DNA of 64,000 nt from Henriciella marina (GCF_027213945.1 NZ_JAPWGW010000004.1:124001-188000); one strand, 5' to 3'. Shown: positions 7,539 through 17,587, numbered from the stretch's first letter. Program-made: numbers and translations. Notes: generated from the letters alone by a model not told the origin.

Positions 7539-8555
7539 ATGACCAGACGAATCCTTGTGATGTTTGCTGTGGTATTCTTCATGGCAGGCACGGCGGCGGC
7601 CCAGCTGCGCGATATCTACACGATCCGTGAGATCGAAGTCGAGGAAACCGCTGGCAGCGTGATCCAGGCCCAGCAGGAGGCGTTTGCCTCCGCACGGGTG
7701 AAAGGTGCCTACCGGCTTTTTGAGCGCCTCACCCTGCCAGAAGACCGCTCGGGCAAGTTGTCCTCAGGCGCTGTCAGTGGGGCACTGGCAAACCGGCTGG
7801 CCGTAGCGGTGGATGTCGAAGAGGAAGAACGCGGTGGCGGCAAATACGTCGGAAAACTCGCAGTGGTCTACAATCCGACCAATGTACGCGAATTCCTTGA
7901 TGAGCGGTCCATTCCGTATATTGACCAACTCGCGCCGAAATCCGTCGTATTCCCGGTGCGTAGCTCCGCGAACGCGGTTGCATGGAATTCCGCCTGGCCA
8001 AATTCCTCGCGCGGACGCCTGGCGCCGTTTGAAACTTCACGCGGCACCTCGGCCACGTCGTCCTCGGCATGGCAGGAATTGCAGGGCGATGTCATGGCGG
8101 CAAATGCCCGCCGCGCGATCAAGGCTGAACTGCTTGGCGATGCGGGTAGCTACCGGGTCCGCCTTATTAGCGTGACCGCAGCCGGTGAAACCGATCTCGG
8201 CACAACCGGTTCTTCTGCGACGCTAGAGGCGGCCGCAGAAAACGCTGCCGATTTGCTCGACACTGTATGGAAGCGTTCAGCAATCATCCGCTCCGGTGAA
8301 CGTACGCCGGTAGAGGCGACTGTGCTCTTTACCTCGCTCCCTGAATGGAATTCGCTGAGAAGCGCGCTGGCGCGTTCGCCGCTCGTGTTCGGGTTCGAGA
8401 TTGTCGGCCTTTCCCGTCAGGGCGCCGTCGTGCGATTCGCGTATGCTGGTGAGCGTGAAAAGTTCATCTCTAGCCTGCGCGAGCGCGGCCTTATGGCCGA
8501 CGCCGATGATTTGGGCTGGGTGATGACCTCAGCGGTAACGCGCGCGCCGAGCTAG
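7539..8555 (+). CDS. DUF2066 domain protein, exported
   Basis: 338 residues beginning with a clear signal peptide (MTRRILVMFAVVFFMAGTAAAQ, cut after AAA or AQ). The remainder matches what I recall of DUF2066 proteins: an early GSVIQAQQEAFASARVKGAYRLFERL stretch and a repeated Asp/Glu-rich fold, with a C-terminal domain of similar type. Function is unknown; it probably acts in the periplasm. The start at 7539 follows GGAAAGG. It sits directly upstream of hdaA (5 bases), the same arrangement as in related alphaproteobacteria, and is divergent from purM. Confidence 0.75.
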   Translation: MTRRILVMFAVVFFMAGTAAAQLRDIYTIREIEVEETAGSVIQAQQEAFASARVKGAYRLFERLTLPEDRSGKLSSGAVSGALANRLAVAVDVEEEERGGGKYVGKLAVVYNPTNVREFLDERSIPYIDQLAPKSVVFPVRSSANAVAWNSAWPNSSRGRLAPFETSRGTSATSSSAWQELQGDVMAANARRAIKAELLGDAGSYRVRLISVTAAGETDLGTTGSSATLEAAAENAADLLDTVWKRSAIIRSGERTPVEATVLFTSLPEWNSLRSALARSPLVFGFEIVGLSRQGAVVRFAYAGEREKFISSLRERGLMADADDLGWVMTSAVTRAPS

Positions 8556-8560
8556 TCCTG

Positions 8561-9271
8561 GTGTCACGCACGGACCATCCCCCACGGAAGAGCCGTCAGC
8601 TCAAGTTCGAATTCCCGGGCCAGGGGCATACGCTGGACACGCTGGCGGTTACTGATGCCAACAGGACTGCGCTTGCGCTCCTGAAACGCTGGCCCGACTG
8701 GCGGACAGCCGCTTTCTGTCTGGTCGGCGATGAGCTCTCTGGCCTTACGACGGCTGCTCAGGCCTGGTGTGAGCTGGCCGGTGGTTCGATGCTGGGCGCG
8801 AAGGCGCTTTCCAAGCTCTCACACAAGAGGATCGATTCAATCGCGCGTACACCTGTTGCTGTCGACCGCGCTGACCTCGTTGAAAATGATGACAACCTCC
8901 TATCGCTCATAAATCTCTCTGCCAGTCATGGTGGTTCATTACTTTTGACAGGACGGTTGCCACCAGCGCGTTGGCGCACGCGCTTACCGGACCTTCAGTC
9001 GCGGCTCAGCGCAATGACACTGATCGAGCTTGGGCCGCCCGATGATGAAATGATGTCGATCCGTCTCAGGGCTGCAATGAAACGCCGCTATCTGAAGCTG
9101 CCGGATGAAGTAGAGTCCTATCTGATCATCCGGCTCGAGCGCAGCTATGCGGCCATTGAAAACTTCGTGGAAAATCTTCACGAATTGAGTGATGGGCGTG
9201 AGGTAACGGTGCCTCTCGCCCGGGAAATACTGGACGAGATGGACGGCACGCGCCCGCTATTTGAAGACTAG
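8561..9271 (+). CDS. hdaA: Regulatory inactivator of DnaA (HdaA), Walker A degenerate
   Basis: AAA+ protein homologous to DnaA domain III that, with the beta clamp, stimulates DnaA-ATP hydrolysis (RIDA). GTG start, 5 bases after DUF2066. Seen: a clamp-binding motif QLKFEF at residues 13-18; the block LLLTGRLPPARW and LPDLQSRLSAM shared by Hda proteins; Walker B-like VAVDRAD; and the box VII arginine region RLERSY. The Walker A position reads GDELSGLTT (residues 56-64), so the lysine is leucine at 62. E. coli Hda also departs from consensus here (Arg), but a leucine would not contact phosphate. ppk follows 27 bases later, as in Caulobacter. Confidence 0.88.
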   Translation: MSRTDHPPRKSRQLKFEFPGQGHTLDTLAVTDANRTALALLKRWPDWRTAAFCLVGDELSGLTTAAQAWCELAGGSMLGAKALSKLSHKRIDSIARTPVAVDRADLVENDDNLLSLINLSASHGGSLLLTGRLPPARWRTRLPDLQSRLSAMTLIELGPPDDEMMSIRLRAAMKRRYLKLPDEVESYLIIRLERSYAAIENFVENLHELSDGREVTVPLAREILDEMDGTRPLFED

Positions 9272-9298
9272 ATAGATAGGGCATACGAGAGGCAGTCG

Positions 9299-11497
9299 AT
9301 GAGCACGACCGAAACAAGGCCCGAGGCTAAAACGTCAGTGCGGCTTGCGAAGTCCTTGATTACGCAGCCCCAGCGCTTTCTGAACAGAGAGCTGTCCTGG
9401 TTGAAATTCAACGAGCGCGTGCTGGAAGAGGCGCACAATGTCTCTCATCCCTTGCTTGAGCGCCTTCGTTTCCTGTCGATCTCGGCGAACAATCTCGATG
9501 AATTCTTTATGGTCCGATATGCGGGTTTGCGCGAGCAGCTTCGGGCCGGTGTCGTGCGCACCAGTCAGGACGGCATGATCCCGTCGCAACAGCTTGAGGC
9601 CATTGAAACACAGTCGGCCAAGCTGATGGAGTCGCAGCAGGCTTGCTGGCGGGAGCTTCGCACGCTGCTTGACCAAGAGAAAATAGAAGTAAAAAAGATC
9701 GGCGAGCTTACCAAAACCGATCTTGGCTGGCTTCGCGATCACTTTGAGAGCCACATCTTCCCGATGTTGACGCCGCAGGCCGTCGACCCGGCGCACCCAT
9801 TCCCATTCATCCCGAACTTGGGCTTTGCCGTTGCGTTCCAGCTTGCGCCTGAGAATTCCGGCGAGGCGATGGTCGGGCTCGTGCCCATGCCGGCATTCTC
9901 ACCGCGCTTCATTCGCCTGCCGGACCGGAACAGGCAGTCGATACGTTTTGTGCGCCTTGAAAGTGTAATCGCAACTTTCATGGACATGCTTTTTCCCGGG
10001 TATCGTTCGCTGGGGCACTGCGTATTCCGTATCGTGCGCGACAGCGATATCGAGATTGAGGAAGAAGCAGAAGATCTCATCCACGAGTTCGAAATTCTTC
10101 TGAAACAGCGTCGGCGTGGGCGGATTGTACGCATTCATATCGATGGTGACGCGCCTGAAGAACTCGAGAAGTTCATCACACGCGAGATCGGTTCTGAACC
10201 TCGCGACGTAATGATCCTTCATGGCCTGCTTGGCATGAAAAACCTGTCGGAACTGATCGTCAAAGACAGGATGGACCTGCAGTTCAAACCGTATGAACCG
10301 CGTTACCCTGAGCGCATCCGTGAAATGGGCGGTGACTGCTTTGCGGCGATCAAGGCGAAAGACTTCGTCGTCCACCATCCGTACGAATCATTTGATGTCG
10401 TCATCCAGTTCATTCGCCAGGCCGCGATAGATCCGGACGTCGTTGCAATCAAGCAGACCCTCTATCGCACTACGCTAAACTCTCCCATCGTGGCGGCGCT
10501 TCAGGAAGCTGCCGAGATGGGCAAGAACGTCACCGCCCTTGTTGAGATCAAGGCGCGCTTCGATGAAGAAACCAATCTGCGCCTTGCCCGCGACCTGGAA
10601 CGGGCTGGCGTTCAGGTCGTGTATGGTTTTCTGGATTACAAAACCCATGCAAAGGTTTCGCTGGTGGTGCGGCGGGAAGGCGGCAAGCTGGTGTCCTATA
10701 CGCACTTTGGTACGGGCAACTACCATCCGGTGACGGCCCGAATTTATACAGACCTGTCGCTCTTTACCTCGGACCCGGCCCTCGGCCGTGACGCAAACAA
10801 GCTGTTCAACTATATCACGGCGTACCGTGAACCTCCTGAAAACGCGCCAGATTTCGAAAAGATCGCGATGTCGCCGCGCACACTCGAGTCCTACCTGATC
10901 GATATGATTGATCAGGAAGCTGAAAATGCGAAAGCAGGAAAACCAAGCGGAGTCTGGGCAAAGATGAACTCGCTGGTCGACGGGGACGTCATTGATGCGC
11001 TCTACCGTGCCAGCCAGGCTGGCGTGCCCATCGTCCTTGTTGTGCGCGGTATATGCTGCTTACGCCCCGGCGTGCCTGGGCTATCCGAAAACATACAGGT
11101 CAAAAGTCTGATTGGTCGCTTCCTTGAACATTCCCGGATCGTTTGCTTTGCCAACGGCGAAAATCTGCCATCGGCCCGGGCCAAGGTCTGGATTTCGTCA
11201 GCAGACTGGATGCAGCGCAACCTGAAGCGCCGCGTTGAAGCGCTGGTGCCAGTAGAAAACCCAACTGTACACCGTCAGGTGTTGAACCAGATCATGACTG
11301 CCAACCTTAATGACGACGAACAAAGCTGGGAAATGGACGGGGATGGTGAGTTTCATCGCCTCCGCCCACCAGAACGCGGCAAGGGCTTCAGCGCTCACCG
11401 ATACTTCATGGAGAACCCATCGCTATCCGGACGCGGCAATGCGTTGGTCGTGTCGATCCCACCCAGACTCGCGCCGAAAAAGCGGGGCTCTAAATGA
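9299..11497 (+). CDS. ppk: Polyphosphate kinase 1
   Basis: Reversibly polymerises the gamma phosphate of ATP into polyphosphate. The 732-residue protein has the four PPK1 domains in order: an N-terminal helical domain (FLNRELSWLKFNERVLEEA), a head domain, and two PLD-like C-terminal domains. The autophosphorylated histidine is H476 in GTGNYHPVTARIYTD; the KQTLYRT and EIKARFDEE motifs are also present. Start ATG at 9299, after GAGAGG. Its stop overlaps the ppx start by 4 bases, so synthesis and degradation of polyphosphate are co-transcribed. Confidence 0.97.
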   Translation: MSTTETRPEAKTSVRLAKSLITQPQRFLNRELSWLKFNERVLEEAHNVSHPLLERLRFLSISANNLDEFFMVRYAGLREQLRAGVVRTSQDGMIPSQQLEAIETQSAKLMESQQACWRELRTLLDQEKIEVKKIGELTKTDLGWLRDHFESHIFPMLTPQAVDPAHPFPFIPNLGFAVAFQLAPENSGEAMVGLVPMPAFSPRFIRLPDRNRQSIRFVRLESVIATFMDMLFPGYRSLGHCVFRIVRDSDIEIEEEAEDLIHEFEILLKQRRRGRIVRIHIDGDAPEELEKFITREIGSEPRDVMILHGLLGMKNLSELIVKDRMDLQFKPYEPRYPERIREMGGDCFAAIKAKDFVVHHPYESFDVVIQFIRQAAIDPDVVAIKQTLYRTTLNSPIVAALQEAAEMGKNVTALVEIKARFDEETNLRLARDLERAGVQVVYGFLDYKTHAKVSLVVRREGGKLVSYTHFGTGNYHPVTARIYTDLSLFTSDPALGRDANKLFNYITAYREPPENAPDFEKIAMSPRTLESYLIDMIDQEAENAKAGKPSGVWAKMNSLVDGDVIDALYRASQAGVPIVLVVRGICCLRPGVPGLSENIQVKSLIGRFLEHSRIVCFANGENLPSARAKVWISSADWMQRNLKRRVEALVPVENPTVHRQVLNQIMTANLNDDEQSWEMDGDGEFHRLRPPERGKGFSAHRYFMENPSLSGRGNALVVSIPPRLAPKKRGSK

Positions 11498-13002
11498 GGC
11501 TAGCGCTGCAGCCTGAAAAAGCTGCCGTTGTCGATATCGGCTCTAACTCCGTTCGGCTCGTAATCTACGAGGTCACCGGCGCAGCGGCGCTTCCATACTT
11601 CAATGAAAAGGTTCTGGCCGGGCTGGGACGCGGCCTGCCAGAGACTGGACGGCTGTCTCCGGAAGGGGTCGTTGAGGCTGTTGCCGCCATTCGGCGCTAT
11701 CGTGCTATCCTGACCGGCCTCGGCGTAACGCAGGTGACGGCTGTGGCGACAGCAGCTGTGCGGGACGCCGAAGACGGGCCGGAGTTTGCGCGCATGGCCG
11801 CGACCGAACTCGGTGCGCGTCTTCGTATTCTTCCAGGGCCAGAAGAGGGCCGTCTATCGGCCCTTGGCGTGCGTACAGGGTTCGACCAGCCAGAGGGACT
11901 GGTCGGCGACCTTGGCGGATCCAGCCTCGAATTCCAGCCAATTTCTGCAGCCGGGCAGGACGGACAGGGCGAGACCCATAAGCTTGGCCCGTTCTCCATG
12001 CCGCACGGAGATGAAGCCAAGCCGGCCGAACGACGCAAAGCCATTCGAAAGGTCCTGAAGTCCTCGGAGCTCCTGAATCAGGGACATCGCCGACTTTATG
12101 CAGTGGGCGGCTCGTGGCGCGCGCTTGCAAGCATTCATATGGATATCAAGGCGTATCCGCTTGCTATCCTGCATGGTTACAGGATGACGGGTCCGGCGAT
12201 CCGCTCAGTCGTGCGCACGGTGCTTGCGACCCAGCGGGACAAAGAATTGGCGAGCCGCATATCCAGCCTCGTCGGGCGCCGGTACGACACGATAATTCAT
12301 GCCGCACTCGTTCTCGATGAAGTTTTCGATGCGGGCAGGCTCAAGGAAGTCCTCATTTCCGCAAATGGCTTGCGGGAGGGCGTTCTGTTCGACCGGGGCG
12401 AAAAGCTGCTTTTCGAAACGATGCGCGAGCCGTTTGGCGATGCACTTATCGACGGAACGATCGCATTCCTTAGGCTGGAAGCATCCCAGATGGCTTTCGG
12501 GGAGGCTTTGTACCAGTTTATAAAGCCAGTCCTGCCGCGCTCGCATGCCCGCCAGCGCCTTTTCCGCGCCGCCTGCCTGATGGCTGATTGTGGCGGACGG
12601 TTCCATCCCGATCACCGGGCCGACATGGCCTATTACCTGATCCTGCGCTCACCCATTCGCGGTATCACGCATGATGAGCGCGTGCTTCTCGCGCATGCGA
12701 CGGGCGCACGCTACACACACAAGTTTCAGAGACCGAAGCCGTTCGCGCGACTTGGATTAGAATCTGATGACCAGCTCGCCCGTATCATGGGGGCGGCGAT
12801 GCGGCTTGGCGCGGTTTATTCCGGGCGCTCGGCACCACTTCTCAAACAAGTGAAGTTGAAGGCTTCCAAGTCGAAACTTGTCCTGGAGGTACAGCCAGGC
12901 AGTGAGGACATGATCTCTGGCACAGTAAAGAAGCGGTTCGAGCAGCTGGCCACCTTCGTGGATCTCGATGCGCAGATCCTAACAGCCGAACAGGCTGACT
13001 AG
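11494..13002 (+). CDS. ppx: Exopolyphosphatase / pppGpp phosphohydrolase (Ppx/GppA)
   Basis: Degrades polyphosphate or pppGpp from the end; actin-like ATPase fold. Seen: the phosphate 1 loop VVDIGSNSVRLVIYEV at residues 10-25, the conserved VATAAVRDAEDG segment, and the glycine loop LVGDLGGSSLEF, followed by a helical C-terminal domain with an HD-like region (HPDHRADMAYYLI). The 502-residue length is that of the long Ppx class. ATGA overlap with ppk. Which substrate dominates cannot be read from sequence. It is convergent with rnd; 6 bases separate the stops. Confidence 0.93.
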   Translation: MRLALQPEKAAVVDIGSNSVRLVIYEVTGAAALPYFNEKVLAGLGRGLPETGRLSPEGVVEAVAAIRRYRAILTGLGVTQVTAVATAAVRDAEDGPEFARMAATELGARLRILPGPEEGRLSALGVRTGFDQPEGLVGDLGGSSLEFQPISAAGQDGQGETHKLGPFSMPHGDEAKPAERRKAIRKVLKSSELLNQGHRRLYAVGGSWRALASIHMDIKAYPLAILHGYRMTGPAIRSVVRTVLATQRDKELASRISSLVGRRYDTIIHAALVLDEVFDAGRLKEVLISANGLREGVLFDRGEKLLFETMREPFGDALIDGTIAFLRLEASQMAFGEALYQFIKPVLPRSHARQRLFRAACLMADCGGRFHPDHRADMAYYLILRSPIRGITHDERVLLAHATGARYTHKFQRPKPFARLGLESDDQLARIMGAAMRLGAVYSGRSAPLLKQVKLKASKSKLVLEVQPGSEDMISGTVKKRFEQLATFVDLDAQILTAEQAD

Positions 13003-13008
13003 TTCGTC

Positions 13009-14181
13009 TCAGCTTTTCGGTTCGAAAAGCCGAACCTGTCCATTCTCGAACGAAAGGGCGAGTTTGCCTGTGAGCAGGGCGCGCGCCTTCTGACCGAAGA
13101 CCTCATAACGCCAGCCTGTTAGCGCCGGAATGTCCTTATCGGTCTCGCCGCGCGCGATCCGCTCTATGTCGGCCGCGTTCGCGATGAGGCGCGGAACCAC
13201 GTCACTATCCTCGCTTACATACTTCAGCAGGACTTTCAGCATTTCCGGGGCACCGGCAGGTGTTTGAGGGTTCTGCTTGCGCGGCGGTGCAGGCGGGGCG
13301 TAGGCGTCAGGATCGGCCAGCGCGTTTTCGACGGTCTGCAGCAGCCCGTCGGCATTTCGTGACCGGATAAAGCCTTTAGGCACGGCACGAAGTCTGTCGA
13401 ACTGCTCTTCAGATTTTGGTTTCTGATCAGCAATTTCCTGAATGGCGTCATCTTTCAGGATGCGCCGGCGCGGTCTGTCCAACGTCTGGGCCTGACGCTC
13501 ACGCCATTCGGCGACCGATGCGAACACAGCAAGATATTCCTTGTGCGTCTTGCGGATTTTCAGTCGCTGCCAGGCATTCTTTGGGTCGGTGTCGTAGAGG
13601 GCCGGCTCGGAGAGGCTGCCCATCTCTTCGGCAATCCACTCCATACGGCCTCGCTGTTCGAGTTCATCGCGCATCCAGAGATAGGCGTCACGCAGATGGG
13701 TCACGTCACCAAGCGCATAGGCGAGCTGTTTGTCCGATAGGGGACGACGCTTCCAGTCAGTGAACTGGCTCGATTTGTCGATTTGCCGACGAAGGACGCG
13801 CTGGATCAGATTGTCGTAGGAGATGGAATCACCGAGGCCGAGTGCCATCGCCGCGATCTGCGTATCGAAAACCGGGGCAGGGGGTGTGCCGATCAGCTTG
13901 TTGAAGATCTCCATGTCTTGCCTCGCAGCGTGAAAAACTTTCACGCGCGACGTGTCAGCTAGAAGATCAAGGAAGGGGTCGAGATCGATACCATCTGCTT
14001 TGGGGTCAATAACGCCTTCCACGCCGGGCGCGGAGGCCTGGATAAGGCATAGCTCGGGCCAGAACGTCGTTTCGCGATGAAACTCGGTATCGACACAGAT
14101 GAAATCGCTCGCCGAAAGCGAATCGCAGAACTTTTGCAGCTCTTCCTGCTGTGTAATCGGCGTCAGCGTCTTGTCAGTCAT
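13009..14181 (-). CDS. rnd: Ribonuclease D
   Basis: 3'-5' exoribonuclease for tRNA and small-RNA 3' processing. The 390-residue protein has the DEDD catalytic domain first: Exo [17 protein letters not shown], Exo [15 protein letters not shown], and Exo III with the late Tyr/Asp in [17 protein letters not shown]. An HRDC domain follows (about residues 210-290, [19 protein letters not shown]). The start at 14181 (MTDKTLTPI) is preferred; the in-frame ATG at 14250 lies in the leader shared with aspS. Divergent from aspS. Confidence 0.94.
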   Translation of the reverse strand: MTDKTLTPITQQEELQKFCDSLSASDFICVDTEFHRETTFWPELCLIQASAPGVEGVIDPKADGIDLDPFLDLLADTSRVKVFHAARQDMEIFNKLIGTPPAPVFDTQIAAMALGLGDSISYDNLIQRVLRRQIDKSSQFTDWKRRPLSDKQLAYALGDVTHLRDAYLWMRDELEQRGRMEWIAEEMGSLSEPALYDTDPKNAWQRLKIRKTHKEYLAVFASVAEWRERQAQTLDRPRRRILKDDAIQEIADQKPKSEEQFDRLRAVPKGFIRSRNADGLLQTVENALADPDAYAPPAPPRKQNPQTPAGAPEMLKVLLKYVSEDSDVVPRLIANAADIERIARGETDKDIPALTGWRYEVFGQKARALLTGKLALSFENGQVRLFEPKS

Positions 14182-14269
14182 GGCGCGCACGCGTATCGCA
14201 TCCGCACAACAATGGCGAGGGGAAGGTTCACAAATCCTCTCAGGCCTCAAGAATCCTCGGAGTGAGAGA

Positions 14270-16105
14270 ATGCACGCTTACCGCACCCATACCTGCGGCG
14301 AACTCACCAAGTCTGATGTTGGCGCCACGGTAAAACTTTCTGGCTGGCTGCACCGCCGCCGCGAGCATGCTGGCGCCCTGTTCATCGATCTGCGCGACCA
14401 TTATGGCCTGACGCAGGTTGTGGTTTACCCGAATGCAGCCTTCTACGAAGACGCCAAGCGCGCGACTGCCGAAAGCGTGCTGACGGTTACCGGGGAGGTG
14501 ATTGCGCGCGACGCCGAAGCCGTGAACTCGGAACTGCCGACGGGCGAGATCGAACTGCCAGCCGAGACGCTGGTCATCGAAAGCGCTGCGGCCAAACTGC
14601 CACTGCCAGTCTTCGCTGAGCCTGACTATCCCGAAGACATCCGTCTAAAGCATCGCTATCTCGATCTCCGCCGTGAGACGCTTCACAAGAACATGATCCT
14701 GCGCAGCCAAATCATTGCGAGCCTCCGCCGCCGCATGATTGAGCAGGGCTTCACCGAATACCAGACGCCGATCCTCACGGCTTCAAGCCCGGAAGGCGCA
14801 CGTGACTTCCTCGTGCCGTCGCGTCTGCACCCCGGTGAATTCTACGCCCTGCCTCAGGCACCCCAGCAGTTCAAGCAGCTCCTCATGGTGTCCGGTTTCG
14901 ACCGTTATTTCCAGATCGCGCCGTGTTTCCGCGACGAGGATGCGCGCGCCGACCGCTCCCCTGGCGAGTTTTACCAGCTCGACATCGAGATGAGCTTCGT
15001 TGAGCAGGAAGACGTCTTCCAGGCGATCGAACCTGTGATGCGCGGCGTCTTCGAGGAGTTCGCAGACTGGCAGGGCAAGGGCCGCACCATGCCGGAAGGT
15101 CCGTTCCCGCGCATTCCATATGCTGAAGCCATGGCGAAATACGGCTCTGACAAGCCGGACCTGCGCAACCCGATCGAGCTTGCCGACGTCACGGACGTCT
15201 TTGCTGATGACAGCAAGACGGGCTTTTCGATCTTCGCCAAGATTATCGCAGGCGGCGGTAAGGTTATCGCTATTCCGGCGCCGAAAGCGGCTGAGCAGAA
15301 GTCTCGCAAATTCTTTGACGACCTCGACAAGTGGGCGAAGAAGGAAATGCAGGCGCCCGGCCTTGGCTATGCGCGGCTCAAAGAAGCCGATGGCGGTGGT
15401 GTTGACAGCCAGGACCCGGTCCTGAAGAACTTTGACGCCGATCACCTTGCAGCTTTCCTTGACCAACTCGGCCTCGGCGCTGGTGACGGCATCTTCTTCT
15501 CTGCAGGCAACCACGACGCCGCCTACAAGCTGGCGGGTGCTGCCCGGAACAAGGTTGGCGAAGAGCTGGAGCTGATTGAGCAAGGTATCTTCAAGTTCTG
15601 CTGGATCGTCGATTTCCCGATGTATGAGTGGGACGAAGACAACAAGAAGATCGACTTCTCGCACAACCCGTTCTCCATGCCGCAAGGTGGTATGGAAGCA
15701 CTGGAGCAGGCCGATACGGTTGAGAAGCAGCTCGATCTGAAAGCTTTCCAGTACGACATCGTCTGCAATGGCGTGGAGCTGTCCTCTGGCGCGATCCGGA
15801 ACCACCGGCCTGATATCATGCTGAAAGCGTTTGAGCTCGCTGGCTATGGTGCCGACGTGGTCGAGGCAGAGTTTGGCGGCATGCTCAACGCGTTCCGCTA
15901 TGGCGCGCCGCCGCACGGTGGTATCGCACCGGGCGTTGACCGTATCGTCATGCTGCTCGCTGAAGTCGACAATCTGCGCGACGTCACGCTGTTTCCGATG
16001 AACCAGCAGGCTCGCGACCTGATGATGCAGGCACCTTCCCCAGTGGACGACAAGCAGCTTCGCGAGCTTAATATCCGTCTCGCGCCGCAGGCCAAGAAGG
16101 ACTGA
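14270..16105 (+). CDS. aspS: Aspartyl-tRNA synthetase (bacterial type)
   Basis: Class II synthetase charging tRNA-Asp (and tRNA-Asn in non-discriminating forms). The 611-residue protein has an N-terminal OB-fold anticodon-binding domain ([15 protein letters not shown]), the bacterial GAD insertion domain (about residues 290-430), and catalytic motifs: motif 2 [11 protein letters not shown], motif 3 [17 protein letters not shown] 14270 follows GGAGTGAGAG; earlier in-frame ATGs overlap rnd. CTCTCA (14237-14242) and TGAGAG (14263-14268) form a small inverted repeat around the ribosome site. Whether it is discriminating cannot be settled by eye. Confidence 0.96.
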   Translation: MHAYRTHTCGELTKSDVGATVKLSGWLHRRREHAGALFIDLRDHYGLTQVVVYPNAAFYEDAKRATAESVLTVTGEVIARDAEAVNSELPTGEIELPAETLVIESAAAKLPLPVFAEPDYPEDIRLKHRYLDLRRETLHKNMILRSQIIASLRRRMIEQGFTEYQTPILTASSPEGARDFLVPSRLHPGEFYALPQAPQQFKQLLMVSGFDRYFQIAPCFRDEDARADRSPGEFYQLDIEMSFVEQEDVFQAIEPVMRGVFEEFADWQGKGRTMPEGPFPRIPYAEAMAKYGSDKPDLRNPIELADVTDVFADDSKTGFSIFAKIIAGGGKVIAIPAPKAAEQKSRKFFDDLDKWAKKEMQAPGLGYARLKEADGGGVDSQDPVLKNFDADHLAAFLDQLGLGAGDGIFFSAGNHDAAYKLAGAARNKVGEELELIEQGIFKFCWIVDFPMYEWDEDNKKIDFSHNPFSMPQGGMEALEQADTVEKQLDLKAFQYDIVCNGVELSSGAIRNHRPDIMLKAFELAGYGADVVEAEFGGMLNAFRYGAPPHGGIAPGVDRIVMLLAEVDNLRDVTLFPMNQQARDLMMQAPSPVDDKQLRELNIRLAPQAKKD

Positions 16106-16138
16106 AGGCGGGCCGGCTAAATGCAAAGAGATTGAGAG

Positions 16139-16171
16139 ACGCCCTCTGACTATTCAGAGGGCGTTTTTTTT
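16139..16171 (+). terminator. Rho-independent terminator of aspS
   Basis: ACGCCCTCTGA (16139-16149), loop CTAT, TCAGAGGGCGT (16154-16164): an 11-bp perfect stem followed by a T tract. It reaches the stop codon of the convergent pentapeptide-repeat gene. Confidence 0.95.
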
Positions 16172-16949
16172 ACTGTCCGGCTGTCTGAAACAGGCCGCCG
16201 CGAAGCTCTTCATCTCCCGGGAGACGAACAGCCTGGCAGGAGAGGAGTGCAATGCCTGCCGGGACGTTAGTCTCTTCGCCCGCGCAGCTACCTTCAAAGA
16301 TGGTGCTCTCCAGGCCGGTCGCGCCTTCGAAGCTGACCTTGATCAGGCGGATATTGGTCAGTCGGGCTCCATGCAGGTCAGCATTCGCAAACGAGGTCCC
16401 GTTCAGGATGGCGTTGTTGAACTGCGCCTCCCGCAGGATTGCGCCCTCGAAGATGGCGCCAGTCAGATTGGCGCCGGAAAAATCTGTTCCAGATGCCCTC
16501 GCACGCGAAAAATTTGTCCCTGTCGCCGTCGCTACGCCAAAGTGCGCGCCTGTGAGATGAGTGTCAGAAAGCGAAGCTCCTGAAAGATTCACATTCAGCA
16601 GGCTGGCCCGCTCAAAGCGCGAGCCTTCGAACTGGGTGTTCGAAAGTCTTGATCCATCAAGCGTTGCCCGGCGGAAATCCGTACCCTTCGCCATGGCATC
16701 GGACAGGTCGATATTGAGAGCACGCGTCCCGCGCAGGAAGGCGCCCGATACGTTGGCTTTGGGGTAGTGAGCTGCCGAAATGTCTCCGCCGGACATATTG
16801 CGTCCGCGGAGATCACAGCTCACGCAGGAGCCGCCGTAAGACGGCGCCCAGGAAACGCGCGTCGACTTTGATTGAGCGCTCGCTGCACCGGATGCGACCC
16901 CGCAAGCGGCAAGTGCCAGAATAACGGACATGCGACGAAATCTAAGCAT
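16170..16949 (-). CDS. Exported pentapeptide-repeat protein A (cysteine-capped)
   Basis: 259 residues. A signal peptide (about 1-25, ILALAACGVASGAASAQ) is followed by C42-x2-C45, then about 150 residues of A(D/N)LxG-type pentapeptide repeats (ASLLNVNLSGASLSDTHL, ANLTGAIFEGA) predicted to form a right-handed quadrilateral beta helix, and a C-terminal C222-x15-C238 pair with VPAG between. The same cysteine pattern and spacing occur in the next gene. The product should be periplasmic, where the pairs could form disulfides at the helix ends. Function unknown. An alternative start at codon 7 (MSVILALAAC) would give a cleaner signal peptide. Confidence 0.85.
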   Translation of the reverse strand: MLRFRRMSVILALAACGVASGAASAQSKSTRVSWAPSYGGSCVSCDLRGRNMSGGDISAAHYPKANVSGAFLRGTRALNIDLSDAMAKGTDFRRATLDGSRLSNTQFEGSRFERASLLNVNLSGASLSDTHLTGAHFGVATATGTNFSRARASGTDFSGANLTGAIFEGAILREAQFNNAILNGTSFANADLHGARLTNIRLIKVSFEGATGLESTIFEGSCAGEETNVPAGIALLSCQAVRLPGDEELRGGLFQTAGQ

Positions 16950-17030
16950 GCGATATTTTTACGAGGTCCAGCGCCAGCTTTGAACTGAATTCCCGGTAAT
17001 GACTGTAAACGGACGCTGGGGTGTGTCTCT

Positions 17031-17519
17031 CTAGCCGCACCTCGGAATGCTCAGTCCAGCAGGCAGGCGCGTGGCTTGATCGCCGCAAGCTTGACTCAGC
17101 TGTGCCTGGGTCAGCCCCCTGGCAAGATGAAGGTCCGCGCCGGAAAGATTTGCTCCGGCAAGACGCGCTCCAGAAAAATTGGAAGAGCCGAAATAGCCGC
17201 CTACCAGCGTCGCGCTCTCAAGGTTCGCATTGGAGAAGTTCGAAGAGTTGAAGCGCACGCCGAACATATTCGTGACTGACAGGTTCGTGCCGCGCAGATT
17301 CCAGTTGTCGAACGTGGACAGCTGCATGTCGCTCTGACGGAGGCGGGCACCGGAAACGTTGATATTAGCGATATCAAGATAGGCAAGATCTGCCTGAAAG
17401 AGGTTGCATCCGGGGCAGGACTGGCCGTTGAGAACCTTCGCGATTTCGCCCGCATTCTGTGCGGTGGAAGGCAAGGCGAGGGCGGCAAACGCGAAAGCGA
17501 TCAGGAAATGTTTCAGCAT
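17031..17519 (-). CDS. Exported pentapeptide-repeat protein B (cysteine-capped)
   Basis: 162 residues: signal peptide (1-20, ending PSTA-Q), C35-x2-C38 (GQSCPGCNL), about 90 residues of pentapeptide repeats (FSNANLESATL, FSGARLAGANLSGADL) and C145-x15-C161 with RLPAGL between. It is a shorter paralogue of the neighbouring protein; the closing segment LTQAQLSQACGDQATRLPAG is one I recognise from other exported pentapeptide proteins. The two genes lie in the same direction, 81 bases apart, so may be co-transcribed from upstream. No enzymatic motif is visible. Confidence 0.85.
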   Translation of the reverse strand: MLKHFLIAFAFAALALPSTAQNAGEIAKVLNGQSCPGCNLFQADLAYLDIANINVSGARLRQSDMQLSTFDNWNLRGTNLSVTNMFGVRFNSSNFSNANLESATLVGGYFGSSNFSGARLAGANLSGADLHLARGLTQAQLSQACGDQATRLPAGLSIPRCG

Positions 17520-17587
17520 GGCACACCTGTGGAGTTGGGATTTGAACTTACCCGGCTCTCACGCAATCTCGCTGCCAGATTCCCCAC

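Noticed and set aside
14783-16126. 447-codon frame opposite aspS
   Set aside because: Antisense shadow of a well-conserved synthetase; no recognisable protein features.
17529-17583. tRNA-like 3' end on the minus strand (GTTCAAATCCC followed by AACTCC)
   Set aside because: It has a T-loop-like sequence, but the 5-bp T stem does not pair, there is no acceptor partner and no D or anticodon arm. Treated as chance similarity.
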